Shown piece after piece: positions 46,787 through 56,519 of a stretch of DNA of 64,000 nucleotides (position 1 is its first letter; each line of letters starts with the position of its first letter). Source of the DNA: Xanthobacter autotrophicus (GTDB lineage: Bacteria > Pseudomonadota > Alphaproteobacteria > Rhizobiales > Xanthobacteraceae); the NCBI RefSeq assembly GCF_005871085.1, contig NZ_VAUP01000015.1, positions 124,001-188,000 of the forward strand, in the 5' to 3' direction. A program made the translations under genes and the position numbers. The notes beneath the pieces are model-generated. The model was not told where the DNA came from. It searched no databases and was given only the letters and a program-made list of their open reading frames with translations.

Positions 46787-48337
46787 GTGGAGCGCGGTAC
46801 CGCCAAGGGATCCGGAACGACGTTGAAGACAGGGTCAAAGACGGGGTCAAAGGGGGGCGCTGCGTCACGGGGCGCCGCAACTCGGGCGGCCAAGGCCGGC
46901 GCGCAGGAAATCCATGAGATCGAGGCAGAAGCCTCGGTGACCGGAGCTTCCTCGGGAACGCCGGACGACATGTCCTCACCCGCACCTTCGCGCGAAGATG
47001 GCCGCGGCGGCATTGACCGTCGCGCGCCACCGACGCGGTGCGCCGTCATCACGCCGGCCCTGGCGAAACGCGCCACCCGTGGCGTACCGGAGCGGCGGAG
47101 CGCCCAGTCCCGGCTGGAGGAGGCGGTCGGCCTTGCTGCCGCCATCGACCTCGACGTTGTCTATTCCGCCATCGTCCCCTTGTCGGAGATCCGCCCCGCC
47201 ACCTATCTCGGCTCGGGAAAGGTGGAGGAACTGGAGGGCGTGGTCCGCGCCGAGGCGGTGGACCTCGTTTTCTTCGACGCGGCACTCTCCCCGGTACAGC
47301 AGCGCAACCTGGAAAAGGCCTGGTCCGCCAAGGTGGTGGACCGAACTGCGCTGATTCTCGAAATCTTCGGCATGCGCGCCCGCACCAAGGAAGGCGCGCT
47401 ACAGGTGGAGCTTGCCCACCTCAATTACCAGCGCTCGCGCCTAGTGCGCTCCTGGACCCATCTGGAGCGTCAGCGCGGCGGCTTCGGCTTCCTCGGCGGT
47501 CCGGGCGAAACGCAGATCGAGGCCGACCGCCGGCTCATCGGCGAGCGCATCGTCCGCATCGAGAAGGAGTTGGAGCAGGTCAAGCGCACCCGTGGCCTGC
47601 ACCGCGCCAGCCGCAAGCGCGTGCCCTATCCCATCGTCGCGCTGGTGGGCTACACCAATGCCGGAAAGTCCACGCTATTCAACCGCCTGACCCGGGCGGA
47701 GGTGATGGCCAAGGACCTGCTGTTCGCCACCCTCGATCCGACACTTCGAGCGGTGGACCTGCCCCACGGCACCCGCATCATCCTCTCCGACACGGTGGGC
47801 TTCATTTCCGAGTTGCCGACCCAGCTCGTCGCCGCCTTCCGCGCCACGCTGGAGGAGGTGCTGGAAGCCGACCTCATCCTGCACGTGCGCGACATCTCTC
47901 ATCCGGACACCGACGCGCAGGCCGCCGACGTTTCCGACGTGCTGGAGGATCTGGGCGTCGATCCCCAGCCGGGTGGCCGCGTCATCGAGGTCTGGAACAA
48001 GATCGATCGGTTGGCACCGGAGGAGCGCGAACAGGTGGAAAACCGGGCCGCCCGTGGCGGTGCGGAAGCGCCGGTTCCGGTTTCCGCGCTGACGGGGGAG
48101 GGGACCGGCGACCTTCTCGGCCTGATCGAGCGCCGCATCACCGCCGGCCGGGTCACGGTTTCCGTAACGCTAGCGGCGGAAGACGGCGAGGGGCTCGGCT
48201 GGCTCTATCGCCACGGCGAGGTGCTGGAGCGCACCACCGACGAGGATGGGGCCGTCCACGTGGCCCTGCGCATTCCGCCCGACCGCGCCGGCCTTGTCAC
48301 CCGGCGGTTCGGCGCGCGGCGCGTGCATCCCACCTGA
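46787..48337 (+). CDS. hflX: Ribosome-rescue GTPase HflX
   Basis: HflX is a GTPase that binds 50S and splits stalled ribosomes. The 516-residue protein starts at GTG 46787 with a 75-residue low-complexity Ser/Gly/Lys/Ala extension. The glycine-rich HflX domain (about 85-285) follows, with TYLGSGKVEELEG and RGGFGFLGGPGETQIEADRR. The G domain has GYTNAGKST (G1), DTVGFISELP (G3) and NKID (G4). The N-terminal extension contains a small repeat (TGSKTGSKGG). It is in an operon with hfq. Confidence 0.95.
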   Translation: MERGTAKGSGTTLKTGSKTGSKGGAASRGAATRAAKAGAQEIHEIEAEASVTGASSGTPDDMSSPAPSREDGRGGIDRRAPPTRCAVITPALAKRATRGVPERRSAQSRLEEAVGLAAAIDLDVVYSAIVPLSEIRPATYLGSGKVEELEGVVRAEAVDLVFFDAALSPVQQRNLEKAWSAKVVDRTALILEIFGMRARTKEGALQVELAHLNYQRSRLVRSWTHLERQRGGFGFLGGPGETQIEADRRLIGERIVRIEKELEQVKRTRGLHRASRKRVPYPIVALVGYTNAGKSTLFNRLTRAEVMAKDLLFATLDPTLRAVDLPHGTRIILSDTVGFISELPTQLVAAFRATLEEVLEADLILHVRDISHPDTDAQAADVSDVLEDLGVDPQPGGRVIEVWNKIDRLAPEEREQVENRAARGGAEAPVPVSALTGEGTGDLLGLIERRITAGRVTVSVTLAAEDGEGLGWLYRHGEVLERTTDEDGAVHVALRIPPDRAGLVTRRFGARRVHPT

Positions 48338-48424
48338 GCCATCATCCACCTGAGCATGCATCCTGCTGCGCCGTTCGCGGGCAGGTGCCGGGCGCACAGG
48401 GCAGGGGGCAGACTGGCGTCGCGC

Positions 48425-49261
48425 TCACGCGCCTTCCCGTTCCTTCTGCTTTGCCTCCTGCCAGAGGGCTTCCATCTCGTCCAGGCTCGCCTGGTCCGGC
48501 CGGCGGCCGTCCGCGGCCAACCGCTGCTCCACATGGCCGAAGCGGCGGGTGAACTTGTCGTTGGTGCCGCGCAAGGCGTCCTCCGGGTCCACGCCGGCGT
48601 GGCGGGCAAGGTTCACCACGGCGAACAGAAGGTCGCCCATCTCGTCCCTGATGGCCGCGGTGCCGCCTTCCTCCAAGGCCTCGGCGACTTCCTGCGTCTC
48701 CTCGCGGATTTTCGCCAGCACCTGGCGCGCATCGTTCCAGTCGAACCCCACGCGGCTGGCTTTCTCCTGAAGCTTCAGCGCGCGGGTGAGGGCGGGGAGG
48801 GGCAGGGGCACGCCGGCAAGGGCGCCCTGCTGCGCCTCCTCCGCCGGCAGGCCCGCCGCCGCCCGTGCCTGCGCCCGCTCGCGCTTTTCCTGCGCCTTGA
48901 TCTGCGCCCACAAGCCCTTTACCGCCTCCGGTGACAGGTCCCGCGCGGTGCCGAACACATGGGGGTGGCGGCGGATGAGCTTGGTGGTGATGGCCTCCAC
49001 CACGCCGCCGAAATCGAAGGCGCCGTCCTCCTCCGCCATCCGGGCGTGGAAGACCACCTGCAGCAGCAGGTCGCCCAGTTCCTCCCTCAGGTCGCCCATG
49101 TCGGCGCGGGCGATGGCATCGGCCACCTCATAGGCTTCCTCCAGCGTGTAGGGCGCGATGGTGGCGAAGCTCTGCTCCAGGTCCCACGGGCAGCCGGTTC
49201 CCGGGGTGCGCAAGGCGGCCATGATCTCGATGAGGCGCGCGATGTCGCGGGAGGCGTCCAT
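48425..49261 (-). CDS. mazG: Nucleoside triphosphate pyrophosphohydrolase MazG
   Basis: MazG hydrolyses NTPs to NMP and PPi and clears damaged nucleotides. The 278-residue protein has two tandem MazG domains: N-terminal with GCPWDLEQSFATIAPYTLEE and EELGDLLLQVVFHARM, and C-terminal with KIREETQEVAEALEEG and DEMGDLLFAVVNLAR, each holding the ExxE...ExxD metal motif. ATG 49261 is chosen (MDASRDIARLIEIMAAL); 49273 is four codons longer. It is convergent with hflX and divergent from trmO. Confidence 0.94.
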   Translation of the reverse strand: MDASRDIARLIEIMAALRTPGTGCPWDLEQSFATIAPYTLEEAYEVADAIARADMGDLREELGDLLLQVVFHARMAEEDGAFDFGGVVEAITTKLIRRHPHVFGTARDLSPEAVKGLWAQIKAQEKRERAQARAAAGLPAEEAQQGALAGVPLPLPALTRALKLQEKASRVGFDWNDARQVLAKIREETQEVAEALEEGGTAAIRDEMGDLLFAVVNLARHAGVDPEDALRGTNDKFTRRFGHVEQRLAADGRRPDQASLDEMEALWQEAKQKEREGA

Positions 49262-49342
49262 GGGGTTCTCCAAGCTCGAGTGCGATCTTTACCGCAGGCT
49301 GGGCCGTCCTATGCTCCGCCCAGCCAGGAAGAGGAAGAGACC

Positions 49343-49810
49343 ATGGTCGAGATCGCGCCTGCCGGCCCCATTGATGATGACATGCGGCCGGGTGAAAAGG
49401 CCGTCGCGCTGCCGGAGCGCTTCGACGCCGGCCTCTATTTTATCGGCCGCATCCGCACACCCTGGACCGAGCGCGGCAGCTGCCCCCGGCGCGGTGACGC
49501 GGAGGAGGGCCCCGTCTGCACGCTGGAGATCGATCCGCGCTGGGCCGAGGCGCTGACTGGCGTCGCCGACTGCCCGCGCCTGCAGGTGCTCTACTGGATG
49601 AACCGGGCACGGCGCGACTTGGTGCTCCAGAGCCCGCGCCACGACGGCGACACGCGGGGCACCTTCGCCTTGCGCTCGCCGGTGCGGCCCAATCCGGTTG
49701 CCTCGTCCGTGGTGCGGCTGGTGGGTGTCGACGGCCTGAGGGTACAGGTGCGCGGGCTCGACTGTCTCGACGGCACGCCACTCATAGACCTCAAGGTGCA
49801 GCACGACTGA
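49343..49810 (+). CDS. tRNA (t6A37) methyltransferase TrmO-like (UPF0066/TsaA)
   Basis: The 155-residue protein of the TsaA/TrmO beta-barrel family methylates N6-threonylcarbamoyladenosine-37 in tRNA using SAM. Family features are IGRIRTPWTERGSCPRRG (about 33-50), LYWMNRARRD, the catalytic/SAM signature RSPVRPNPVASSVVRLVGVD (about 110-129) and GTPLIDLKVQ. The first 25 residues are an acidic tail. GGAAGAGGAAGAGA precedes ATG 49343. The assignment to t6A is from the E. coli enzyme; members in this clade are not all tested. Confidence 0.85.
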   Translation: MVEIAPAGPIDDDMRPGEKAVALPERFDAGLYFIGRIRTPWTERGSCPRRGDAEEGPVCTLEIDPRWAEALTGVADCPRLQVLYWMNRARRDLVLQSPRHDGDTRGTFALRSPVRPNPVASSVVRLVGVDGLRVQVRGLDCLDGTPLIDLKVQHD

Positions 49811-50129
49811 GTCGGCGGTTCGGAGAACCGAGCGGGACCCGAACCGACCGTCGTGGCGAAGGCCGGGGCGTGGGTCCAGCCGTTATATCGACGGCCCATC
49901 GAAGAGTCGCAGAAGAGATATTATGGAACTCATTGGCGAGTCCGACCGGGAAGGGGGGATGCCTGATCCGCCATGGGCGCTGCCGCCATCACCCTTCAAT
50001 GGACCTGAACATTTACAAAATAATCTACTTTTATCAGTGAGTTATATGGGTATCTGAATCCAGGGCGCGAATCACTTCAAGTCCTGCATTGGCGCTGGCG
50101 GTCGCCGGTGATGTGCAATGTCAGCCGTG
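49811..50129. other. Intergenic region with an AT-rich block
   Basis: This 319-bp gap between two converging genes holds no credible gene. A 50-bp block (50011-50060) is only 26 % GC by hand count, in sharp contrast to its surroundings. A 28-codon reading frame from 49922 was seen and not accepted. No clear terminator was found. Confidence 0.6.
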
Positions 50130-50993
50130 TCAGCCGTTCGCGGCGGCGTCGGCCGATGCCGCTGGCGACCGGATATGGGACTCGAAGTGCATGCCGTCGT
50201 AGGCCGGCACGATGCCGTCGGGAAGCCGTGCTTCCAGCGTGGCATAGTCCAGGTCGGTGTGGAGGTTTGTGAGGATCGCGCGCTTCGGTTTCATGAGCGC
50301 CACGTAGTCGAGCGCTTCCTGAAGGGTGAAGTGAGATGGATGGGGCGTCTCGCGCAGCGCGTCGATAATCCACACATCCAGATTGTGCAGCCGCGCCAGG
50401 CTGTTCTCGGAAAGCCCGTTGACGTCGCTGGAATAGGCCACGTCGCCGAAGCGGAACCCGAAGGAATCGATGTCCCCATGGCGCTGGCGGAATGGCAGGG
50501 CGCTGATGGAACCGCCTGCCCCTGCAACCACGATCTCCCGGCCTTCCCGAAAGCGATGCTCTGTGATGATGGGCGGATAGGCGCTGCCGGGCGGCGTGGA
50601 GAAGCAATAGCCGAAGCGTTGATGCAACATGCGGGAGGTATCTTCATCCGCATAAACATCCACCCGGCTGCGATGATGGATGGCCAGTGGACGCAGATCG
50701 TCGATGCCGTGGGTGTGGTCAGCGTGCTCGTGGGTGTAGAGCACGGCGTCGATTTGGGTCACGCCCTCGCCGAGAAGCTGCTCCCGCAGGTCCGGCGAAG
50801 TATCGACGAGAACAGTCGTTTTCCCGTTCGGCCCGAAGCGTTCCACCAGCATGGAGCAGCGACGGCGACGGTTGCGGGGGTTGAGGGGATCGCAGGCGCC
50901 CCACCCCTGCCCCACCCGCGGCACACCGCCGGACGAGCCGCATCCCAGGATGGTAAAGGTCAGGCTTGCGCCGGTTTCGCTGGGCAACGGCAT
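50130..50993 (-). CDS. MBL-fold metallo-hydrolase (PhnP-like)
   Basis: The 287-residue metallo-beta-lactamase-fold enzyme has the metal motif THEHADHTHGID (H88, H90, D92, H93), the opening ILGCGSSGGVPRVGQG, VDTSPDLREQLL, VAYSSDVNGL and a late LTNLHTDLDY histidine strand. This pattern matches phosphodiesterases related to PhnP/RNase Z. In many relatives it follows metG and tatD; here it is alone, so that context clue is missing. ATG 50993 is chosen; the 18 codons upstream are not conserved-looking. Confidence 0.85.
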   Translation of the reverse strand: MPLPSETGASLTFTILGCGSSGGVPRVGQGWGACDPLNPRNRRRRCSMLVERFGPNGKTTVLVDTSPDLREQLLGEGVTQIDAVLYTHEHADHTHGIDDLRPLAIHHRSRVDVYADEDTSRMLHQRFGYCFSTPPGSAYPPIITEHRFREGREIVVAGAGGSISALPFRQRHGDIDSFGFRFGDVAYSSDVNGLSENSLARLHNLDVWIIDALRETPHPSHFTLQEALDYVALMKPKRAILTNLHTDLDYATLEARLPDGIVPAYDGMHFESHIRSPAASADAAANG

Positions 50994-51569
50994 GGCTCTC
51001 GCGACCTCGCTGCGTCTGTTGCTCGGACCATGTGTTGCTCGGACCATGGGTCAGGGCGGAATCGGCGCGCAGCCTGATCCAAATTTGCGCCGGAGTCACA
51101 CCCGAGAGCGCTCAAAATCATTCAGTGCGGCTGAAATTGGGGATTTCAAGCCAGAACCGCGCCGCGAATGACGGGGGTTTGCGCGTGTGACAACCTGCTG
51201 AGGGCTGGACCAGATATTTGAGTCGCGTTCGCCACTTACGGCCCGCGATTCGCTTATTTCTTCAGGTGAAGATCCATCCCCAAGTGCCAAATCTCTACTG
51301 CTCCGGGAGGCCCCGGGCATGATGGAGAGGAAAAGCCCGCTGAGGGCGGCGACGGCTCTGCGCGGGTATCGACGAGTGAAGGAGATCTGCCTTTCGGCGT
51401 CGCCCCGCCCTGCCCCGCACGCGGGAGGGCGTTCCGGGGGCGTGCCCGGCTGAATCGGCAATCATTAGACAGAAACCCATCCGCAATGGGCAGGCCCCAA
51501 CGGGCGCCCCGCCGCCGGATCGCACCGGCGCCGTCTCGACAGGGATGGGATTTAAATTCGGGGTTTGAA
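50994..51569. other. Long non-coding region between MBL gene and tRNA-Pro
   Basis: About 576 bp without an acceptable gene, the longest such stretch in the window. A 121-codon minus-strand frame (51096-51461) has no family features and poor codon character. The region contains a 16-bp tandem duplication (51017-51048) and the sequence downstream of the tRNA. No integrase, att-like repeat of the tRNA end or known ncRNA was recognised. Confidence 0.55.
51017..51048. repeat. 16-bp perfect tandem duplication
   Basis: TGTTGCTCGGACCATG occurs twice head to tail just upstream of the MBL-hydrolase gene start, in its promoter/leader region on the minus strand. Confidence 0.9.
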
Positions 51570-51647
51570 TGGTCGGAGCGAGAGGATTTGAACCTCCGAC
51601 CCCTAGTCCCCCAGACTAGTGCGCTAACCGGGCTGCGCTACGCTCCG
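51570..51647 (-). tRNA. tRNA-Pro (anticodon GGG)
   Basis: On the minus strand the acceptor stem CGGAGCG pairs with CGCTCCG. The anticodon arm is CTAGT-CTGGGGG-ACTAG with anticodon GGG, the T-arm contains GGTTCGAATCC, and the discriminator is A. The 3' CCA is encoded (51570-51572). It reads CCC and CCU proline codons. Confidence 0.96.
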
Positions 51648-51910
51648 ACTGAGGATGGGAGGCTTAGACCATCGCTCCGGCGTGGGCAAGCCCCCCTGCG
51701 CAGGTATCCCATGCTCTCCCCAGCGCCGTGGTTTCCAGCCGCAAATTTCCAGCCAAGCTACAGCTTGGAGTTGCTTTCTGGGCTTCGAAATCCGGCAGGA
51801 TTGTGATCAGGACACCCGAATCGTCACCGTTTCGCCGGCAAATTGGGACGCTATCGCCCCATTGCGACGCCATTCGGCAATCATCCGAAATGACACGGAA
51901 GATTGATTGC

Positions 51911-52270
51911 ATGAAGATACGCGTGGTCCTGTCCTGCTTCGCCCTGTCCTTCTCGGCCGGAATGGCCGTCTCGAACACCGCAAAGGCGGACACCTCCACC
52001 GGCATCGCCTCTTATTATTGGCAAGGCCGCAGCACCGCGAGCGGTGAGCGCTTCAACCCCTCCGCCATGACGGCGGCGCACCGCTCGTTGCCATTCGGCA
52101 CCAAGGTGCGTGTCACAAATCTGCGCAATGGACGCACCGTGGTGGTGCGCATCAATGATCGCGGCCCCTTCATCCGCGGCCGGGTGATCGACGTGTCCCG
52201 TGCCGCCGCCTCGGAACTGGGTTTCACCGGCTCGGGCGTCACCCGGGTTGCCCTCGCCGTGATGGACTGA
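51911..52270 (+). CDS. Small RlpA-like secreted protein (double-psi beta-barrel)
   Basis: The 119-residue protein has an SPase I signal peptide (about 1-26, ending TAKA) and a single RlpA-like double-psi beta-barrel. Motifs are [38 protein letters not shown] and [19 protein letters not shown], the last with the catalytic-type Asp. RlpA proteins are lytic transglycosylases acting on denuded glycan strands. This one lacks the SPOR domain and a lipobox, so it is a minimal soluble form. A 7-bp inverted repeat (CCAAGCT/AGCTTGG, 51753-51768) lies in its leader. Confidence 0.88.
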   Translation: MKIRVVLSCFALSFSAGMAVSNTAKADTSTGIASYYWQGRSTASGERFNPSAMTAAHRSLPFGTKVRVTNLRNGRTVVVRINDRGPFIRGRVIDVSRAAASELGFTGSGVTRVALAVMD

Positions 52271-52541
52271 CCCGCGGCAGGGATTGGTAGCTTGTAGGGC
52301 GTTGTCGGGCGAACGGATGTCCGCTTCGCACGACGAAAATGCGTCACGCAATTCTGGAGCAATCGCCGTGTGCCTTGCATACGCGGACCGCTCCAGTCCG
52401 TACGAGGCAGCGCGCCAGGATGGAGGCTCTCTCCGGCGCGGCCTCGTGCCTTCCTGAAGACGACAGGACGTCGCGCGGATCGCGCCCTGCCAGATGCGGC
52501 CGGGCTCCGCGCGACGGCTCACGCGCTCCAGCGCCGGCCGC

Positions 52542-54872
52542 TCATTCCCCCGAGCGCTGGGTATCCCGGGGCGCCAGCACCTCTTCCATCAACCGCCGGC
52601 ATTCGCCGAGCTCGTAAAGCGCCGACTGCATGCGATGCACGTCGTCTCGAGACAGCACGGGCGCGGCCATGGGCGGCTGGCCCATCAACCGTGGTTCCGA
52701 CCGCAGGTGCGGCGGCAGATATTGCTCGGGGGGACCCGGGCGGAGCGGCTCGCGCGGCACCCGCTGCGTCGGCGGCTCCGGTTCGGCTGCATAGGGTGGC
52801 GCCTCCGCCCTCGCTGATCCGTCGCGGAATGCCGGATTGGGCAGATCCACCGGCGCCTCGGCCCGGCTCCAGGGCGGCGGTCCACGGCGCTGCGCCACAT
52901 AGGGGTCGGCAGCAACGGCGCGGCCAGCCATGCGGTCGGCGATCCGGCGCTGCTCGGCCTCGGGAAGCACGCCAGAGGAAGGGTCGTCCTCGTCATGAAT
53001 GGGGCCGATGAGGGGGCCAACCCGGGTCGCGCGCGGCAGGGATTGCGGGGCGCCCTCGCCCCAGCCTTCATCCCACACTCGCCGCACCTCCTCGTCCGCC
53101 CAGCCTGAAGGAGGGCGAGCATGGGACGTAGCGGCCGATCCCGCAGCGGCGGAGGCATGAGCCATGGGCGCGCGAGCCGCCGGTGAGCCCACGGGCGGCG
53201 CACTGATGGGGGCAGCCATGGGCGGCCCGCTCATGGATGGTTCGCGCCGTTCCCCGCGGATCGGCGAAAGCGGGGGCCGTCGCCGCTCCTCGTTCATCAT
53301 CTCGGTCTCCGGATCGGCGGCCATGGCGCCATGGCGCGGGGCGCGCGCCGGCCGTTCGAGGGGGCGATAAGGCGGTTCGTCGTCTTCGGGTTGCAACTCC
53401 GATGTCGCCGGCCCGGCGCGATCCTCGGCCGCGCCCTGCCATGCCGCCTCCACCCAGTCGGTCTGCCGCCATTCCCCGTCCTGCACGATGCGGCGCTGGC
53501 GCGAATCCTGGCGCGCGTCTTGGCGGGGATCTTGGCGAGAATCTTGGCGCTGGTTGCGCTCGGCCTCGTGGCCCCACGGCGGGTCGGATCGAGCGGCGGG
53601 AGCCGTGGCCCGCTGCGGCACGGGTGCGGGCGACGCATCCTGCCCGTCGTCCCCGGCAGCCTCATACGCCTCGGCATCGTCATAGGTCTGGACCGGTGGG
53701 CGGTGTCGGGCACGCGGAGCAAACGGATCGCCGCGCCGCTCGTCCTCAAGCCGGTCATCGTCTTTCCAGGCCGGGGACCGGGCCTCGGCGGAAGCCGGAG
53801 GACGGCGCGCGGCGGGACGCCCGCTCTCGACCTCCCCCTCCGTAAGGTCATGCGATGGCGCGGCGCGACGGGCGCGGGGGGCGAAATGACCCTCGGCCAG
53901 CCCCTCGTCTTCCGGGGCTGCGTGTTCCAGGGCCTCGTGCGGGCGCACCGGCCGGCGGTCCTGCGCACGCAGACGCTGGATGCGCGCCTCGATGGGCTCG
54001 GACACGGTCAAGGTCGTCGGGGGGATGTCGTCGAGGAACGGCAGCAGCGGATCGTCGAAGGCGGGAGAATGGGGCGTGTGCGTGATGCCTTCGGCGTCCC
54101 GTTGAGCGACGCGCGCGGCGGGCCCCCGGGTCGGCCGCTGCGGGGCGAGGATGGGTTCCAGCCGCTCACGCGTTCGGGGCGCTTCTGGGTTCATGTGCGG
54201 CGCACCATGGAGGTCGCCTGTGGGCCTGTGGGGAAACTCATCGCCCAGGGACGGCTCGCGCCGTTGGCCGGGCGCCTCGAAGGCCGCGTTGCGGCGCTCG
54301 TCCCGAAGCTGCGGCTCGCGGTCGCGGGGGCGGCCAGCCGGCCTGAAGGCGATGGGGGGCTCGGGCGGCTCGTCGGCAAGCTCGCGATCGGTCTCGGCGT
54401 CAGGGAAGGGCAGGGGCAGTTCCGCAACTTCGGGAAGTTCGGGCAGGAGGTCGTCCTCTCCGGCCCGGCCACCCTGCCCCGGCTTTGGCCGGCGTCTCGG
54501 CAAAAGGCCCAGCAGGCCGCCGAAGGTGACGCCGTCCCCGGCCTCGCCGCGCGCCGGCTTGGCCGAACGCATGACGGCCACCTCGCGCTCAATGCCGAGG
54601 TCCTGCACGTAGCGCACGCCCTGATCCTTCAGGATGCGTTGCGCGCCCTTGATGGTGAAGCCGTCTGTATAAAGGAGGTGGCGGATGCCACGCAGGAGGT
54701 CCACGTCCTCCGGGCGGTAGAAGCGCCGGCCGCCAGCCCGCTTGATGGGCTTGATCTGGGGGAATCGCGTCTCCCAGAACCGCAGGACGTGCTGCGGAAG
54801 GGCCAGGTCTTCGGCGACCTCGCTGATGGTCCGGAAGGCGTCCGGAGCTTTCTCCGTGTCGCGCGCGTCCAC
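52542..54872 (-). CDS. MerR-family regulator with a very long disordered C-terminal extension
   Basis: Residues 1-110 are a normal MerR winged [63 protein letters not shown]. This regulator type follows ihfA in alphaproteobacteria and is usually only about 150-200 residues (recalled). Here residues about 110-735 are Pro/Arg/Glu/Ala-rich with no predicted fold and short repeats. The last 35 residues regain order with a helix [20 protein letters not shown]. Codon phase and GC3 character are consistent along the length and the frame is uninterrupted, so the extension looks translated. Function: DNA-binding regulator, targets unknown. It is transcribed with ihfA and fabH. Confidence 0.85.
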   Translation of the reverse strand: MDARDTEKAPDAFRTISEVAEDLALPQHVLRFWETRFPQIKPIKRAGGRRFYRPEDVDLLRGIRHLLYTDGFTIKGAQRILKDQGVRYVQDLGIEREVAVMRSAKPARGEAGDGVTFGGLLGLLPRRRPKPGQGGRAGEDDLLPELPEVAELPLPFPDAETDRELADEPPEPPIAFRPAGRPRDREPQLRDERRNAAFEAPGQRREPSLGDEFPHRPTGDLHGAPHMNPEAPRTRERLEPILAPQRPTRGPAARVAQRDAEGITHTPHSPAFDDPLLPFLDDIPPTTLTVSEPIEARIQRLRAQDRRPVRPHEALEHAAPEDEGLAEGHFAPRARRAAPSHDLTEGEVESGRPAARRPPASAEARSPAWKDDDRLEDERRGDPFAPRARHRPPVQTYDDAEAYEAAGDDGQDASPAPVPQRATAPAARSDPPWGHEAERNQRQDSRQDPRQDARQDSRQRRIVQDGEWRQTDWVEAAWQGAAEDRAGPATSELQPEDDEPPYRPLERPARAPRHGAMAADPETEMMNEERRRPPLSPIRGERREPSMSGPPMAAPISAPPVGSPAARAPMAHASAAAGSAATSHARPPSGWADEEVRRVWDEGWGEGAPQSLPRATRVGPLIGPIHDEDDPSSGVLPEAEQRRIADRMAGRAVAADPYVAQRRGPPPWSRAEAPVDLPNPAFRDGSARAEAPPYAAEPEPPTQRVPREPLRPGPPEQYLPPHLRSEPRLMGQPPMAAPVLSRDDVHRMQSALYELGECRRLMEEVLAPRDTQRSGE
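53501..53548 (-). repeat. 12-bp minisatellite (4 units) inside the MerR gene
   Basis: Four consecutive 12-bp units with shared ending TGGC encode [12 protein letters not shown]-type tetrapeptides on the minus strand. The unit is a multiple of three, so copy change keeps the frame. Confidence 0.85.
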
Positions 54873-55020
54873 CGTGTCTCCCGCCTCAATCGACCGAATC
54901 GCCCCGAAGTCCTGATGGAATCATACGGGTGATCGCGGCGGGCGGGAAGTTGTGGCGGCTCATTGCGCGGCGGCGGGTCGCGCCTTGTCCCCTGCCCTTT
55001 GTCCCCTGCCCTTAGGCAGG

Positions 55021-55338
55021 TCAGTCCTCGTCCGCCTCGTCACCCACGGTGCCGTTGATGCGGTGCTTGAGGATGCTGGAGGGCTTGAACACCATGACCC
55101 GGCGCGGCTCGATGGGCACTTCCTCGCCGGTCTTGGGATTGCGGCCGACTCGCTCGCCCTTCTCGCGCACGACGAAGGAGCCAAACGACGAGAGCTTAAC
55201 CGTCTCGCCGCGGGCCAGGCAGTCGGCGATCTCCTTCAGAACCATCTCCACCAGCTGGGCGGATTCGGTGCGAGACAGCCCCACCTGCTGATAGACGGCC
55301 TCACACAGATCCGCCCGCGTTACGGTCCGACCAGCCAT
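55021..55338 (-). CDS. ihfA: Integration host factor subunit alpha (IHF-alpha)
   Basis: IhfA forms the DNA-bending heterodimer with IhfB. The 105-residue protein has the HU/IHF fold: [40 protein letters not shown], and the DNA-inserting arm [19 protein letters not shown] with its proline. IHF is needed at many sigma-54 promoters, so it links functionally to NtrC upstream in this window. It lies between fabH and merR in conserved order, with about 206 bp from fabH. Confidence 0.95.
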   Translation of the reverse strand: MAGRTVTRADLCEAVYQQVGLSRTESAQLVEMVLKEIADCLARGETVKLSSFGSFVVREKGERVGRNPKTGEEVPIEPRRVMVFKPSSILKHRINGTVGDEADED

Positions 55339-55544
55339 TTGTCACCCCGGCCCCAGAAAGAAAGCGAACCGCTCGAAGCCCCGTTCAACGGACGCGGATC
55401 GCAGAACTTCGGCAATTTTAACAGAGCACGCTTCAGGAATGTGACGGTGCGATTGCCGCACACTCCATGGCTACCCAGTACTGGCGAAGGATGTGCAACG
55501 CAAACTAGCCGCGCTTGCCAAGGTCGGTCAACGACTTAAATCAA

Positions 55545-56519
55545 TTACCAGCGCAGCAGTGCCGATCCCCAGGTGAAGCCTCCGCCCATGGCCTCCAACA
55601 GCACCAGATCGCCCCTCTTGATGCGCCCGTCCTTGACCGCAAGGTCGAAGGCCAGCGGAATGGAGGCGGCTGAGGTATTTCCGTGCTGGTCCACCGTGGT
55701 CACCACCTTTTCGGGGGCGATGCCCAGCTTCAGCGCGCTGGCGTCGATGATGCGCCGGTTGGCCTGGTGGGGCACGAACCAGTCGATGCTCGCAGCGCTT
55801 TCACCCGTGGCGGCAAAGGCGGCCTCGATCACGTCAGTGATCATGCCCACGGCATGCTTGAAGACCTCGCGGCCTTCCATGCGCAGGTGGCCCACGGTTC
55901 CCGTGCTGGACGGGCCGCCATCGACGAACAGCTTGCTGCGGTGCCGCCCGTCCGAGCGCAGATGCGAGGTGAGGAGACCGGCACCGTGGGCGTCGTCTTC
56001 CCGCACCGCCTCCAGCACCATGGCCCCTGCCCCGTCGCCGAACAGCACGCAGGTGCCGCGATCCTCCCAGTCGAGGATTCGGGAAAAGGTCTCGGCGCCG
56101 ATCACCAGCGCGCGCTCGAAGGCGCCGCTCTTCAGATAGGCATCGGCGGTGGCGAGGCCGAACACGAAGCCGGAGCACACCGCCTGGATGTCGAACGCCG
56201 CCCCGCGGGTGATGCCGAGCTCCGCCTGCACCGTCACGGCGGTGGCGGGAAAGGTCTGGTCCGGGGTGGCGGTGGCGAGGATGATGAGGTCGATGTCGCG
56301 CGCGGCGAAGCCCGCGTCGGCAAGCGCCCGCTCGGCGGCCTTCAGGGCCAGATGTGAGGTGAACTCACCCTCGGCGGCGATATAGCGCTGGCGGATGCCG
56401 GTGCGCTGCACGATCCAGTCGTCGGACGTGTCGATGCGCCGCGCGAGATCGTCGTTGGAGAGCACCCTCTCGGGCAGATAGGACCCGGATCCCCGGGCGA
56501 CGGACCTGATTCCGCTCAC
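55545..56519 (-). CDS. fabH: Beta-ketoacyl-ACP synthase III FabH
   Basis: FabH starts fatty acid synthesis by condensing acetyl-CoA with malonyl-ACP. The 324-residue thiolase-fold protein has the catalytic triad Cys115 ([10 protein letters not shown]), His251 ([10 protein letters not shown]) and Asn281 ([12 protein letters not shown]), and ends [13 protein letters not shown] as in the family. Its start overlaps the plsX stop by 4 bp, so the two are coupled. Confidence 0.97.
   Translation of the reverse strand: MSGIRSVARGSGSYLPERVLSNDDLARRIDTSDDWIVQRTGIRQRYIAAEGEFTSHLALKAAERALADAGFAARDIDLIILATATPDQTFPATAVTVQAELGITRGAAFDIQAVCSGFVFGLATADAYLKSGAFERALVIGAETFSRILDWEDRGTCVLFGDGAGAMVLEAVREDDAHGAGLLTSHLRSDGRHRSKLFVDGGPSSTGTVGHLRMEGREVFKHAVGMITDVIEAAFAATGESAASIDWFVPHQANRRIIDASALKLGIAPEKVVTTVDQHGNTSAASIPLAFDLAVKDGRIKRGDLVLLEAMGGGFTWGSALLRW

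Noticed and set aside
49922-50008. 28-codon frame after trmO
   Set aside because: Too short, with no support beyond a weak GAAGAG upstream.
51096-51461. 121-codon minus-strand frame in the gap beside tRNA-Pro
   Set aside because: No ribosome site, domain or signal peptide, and Arg/Ser-rich composition typical of non-coding GC-rich DNA.
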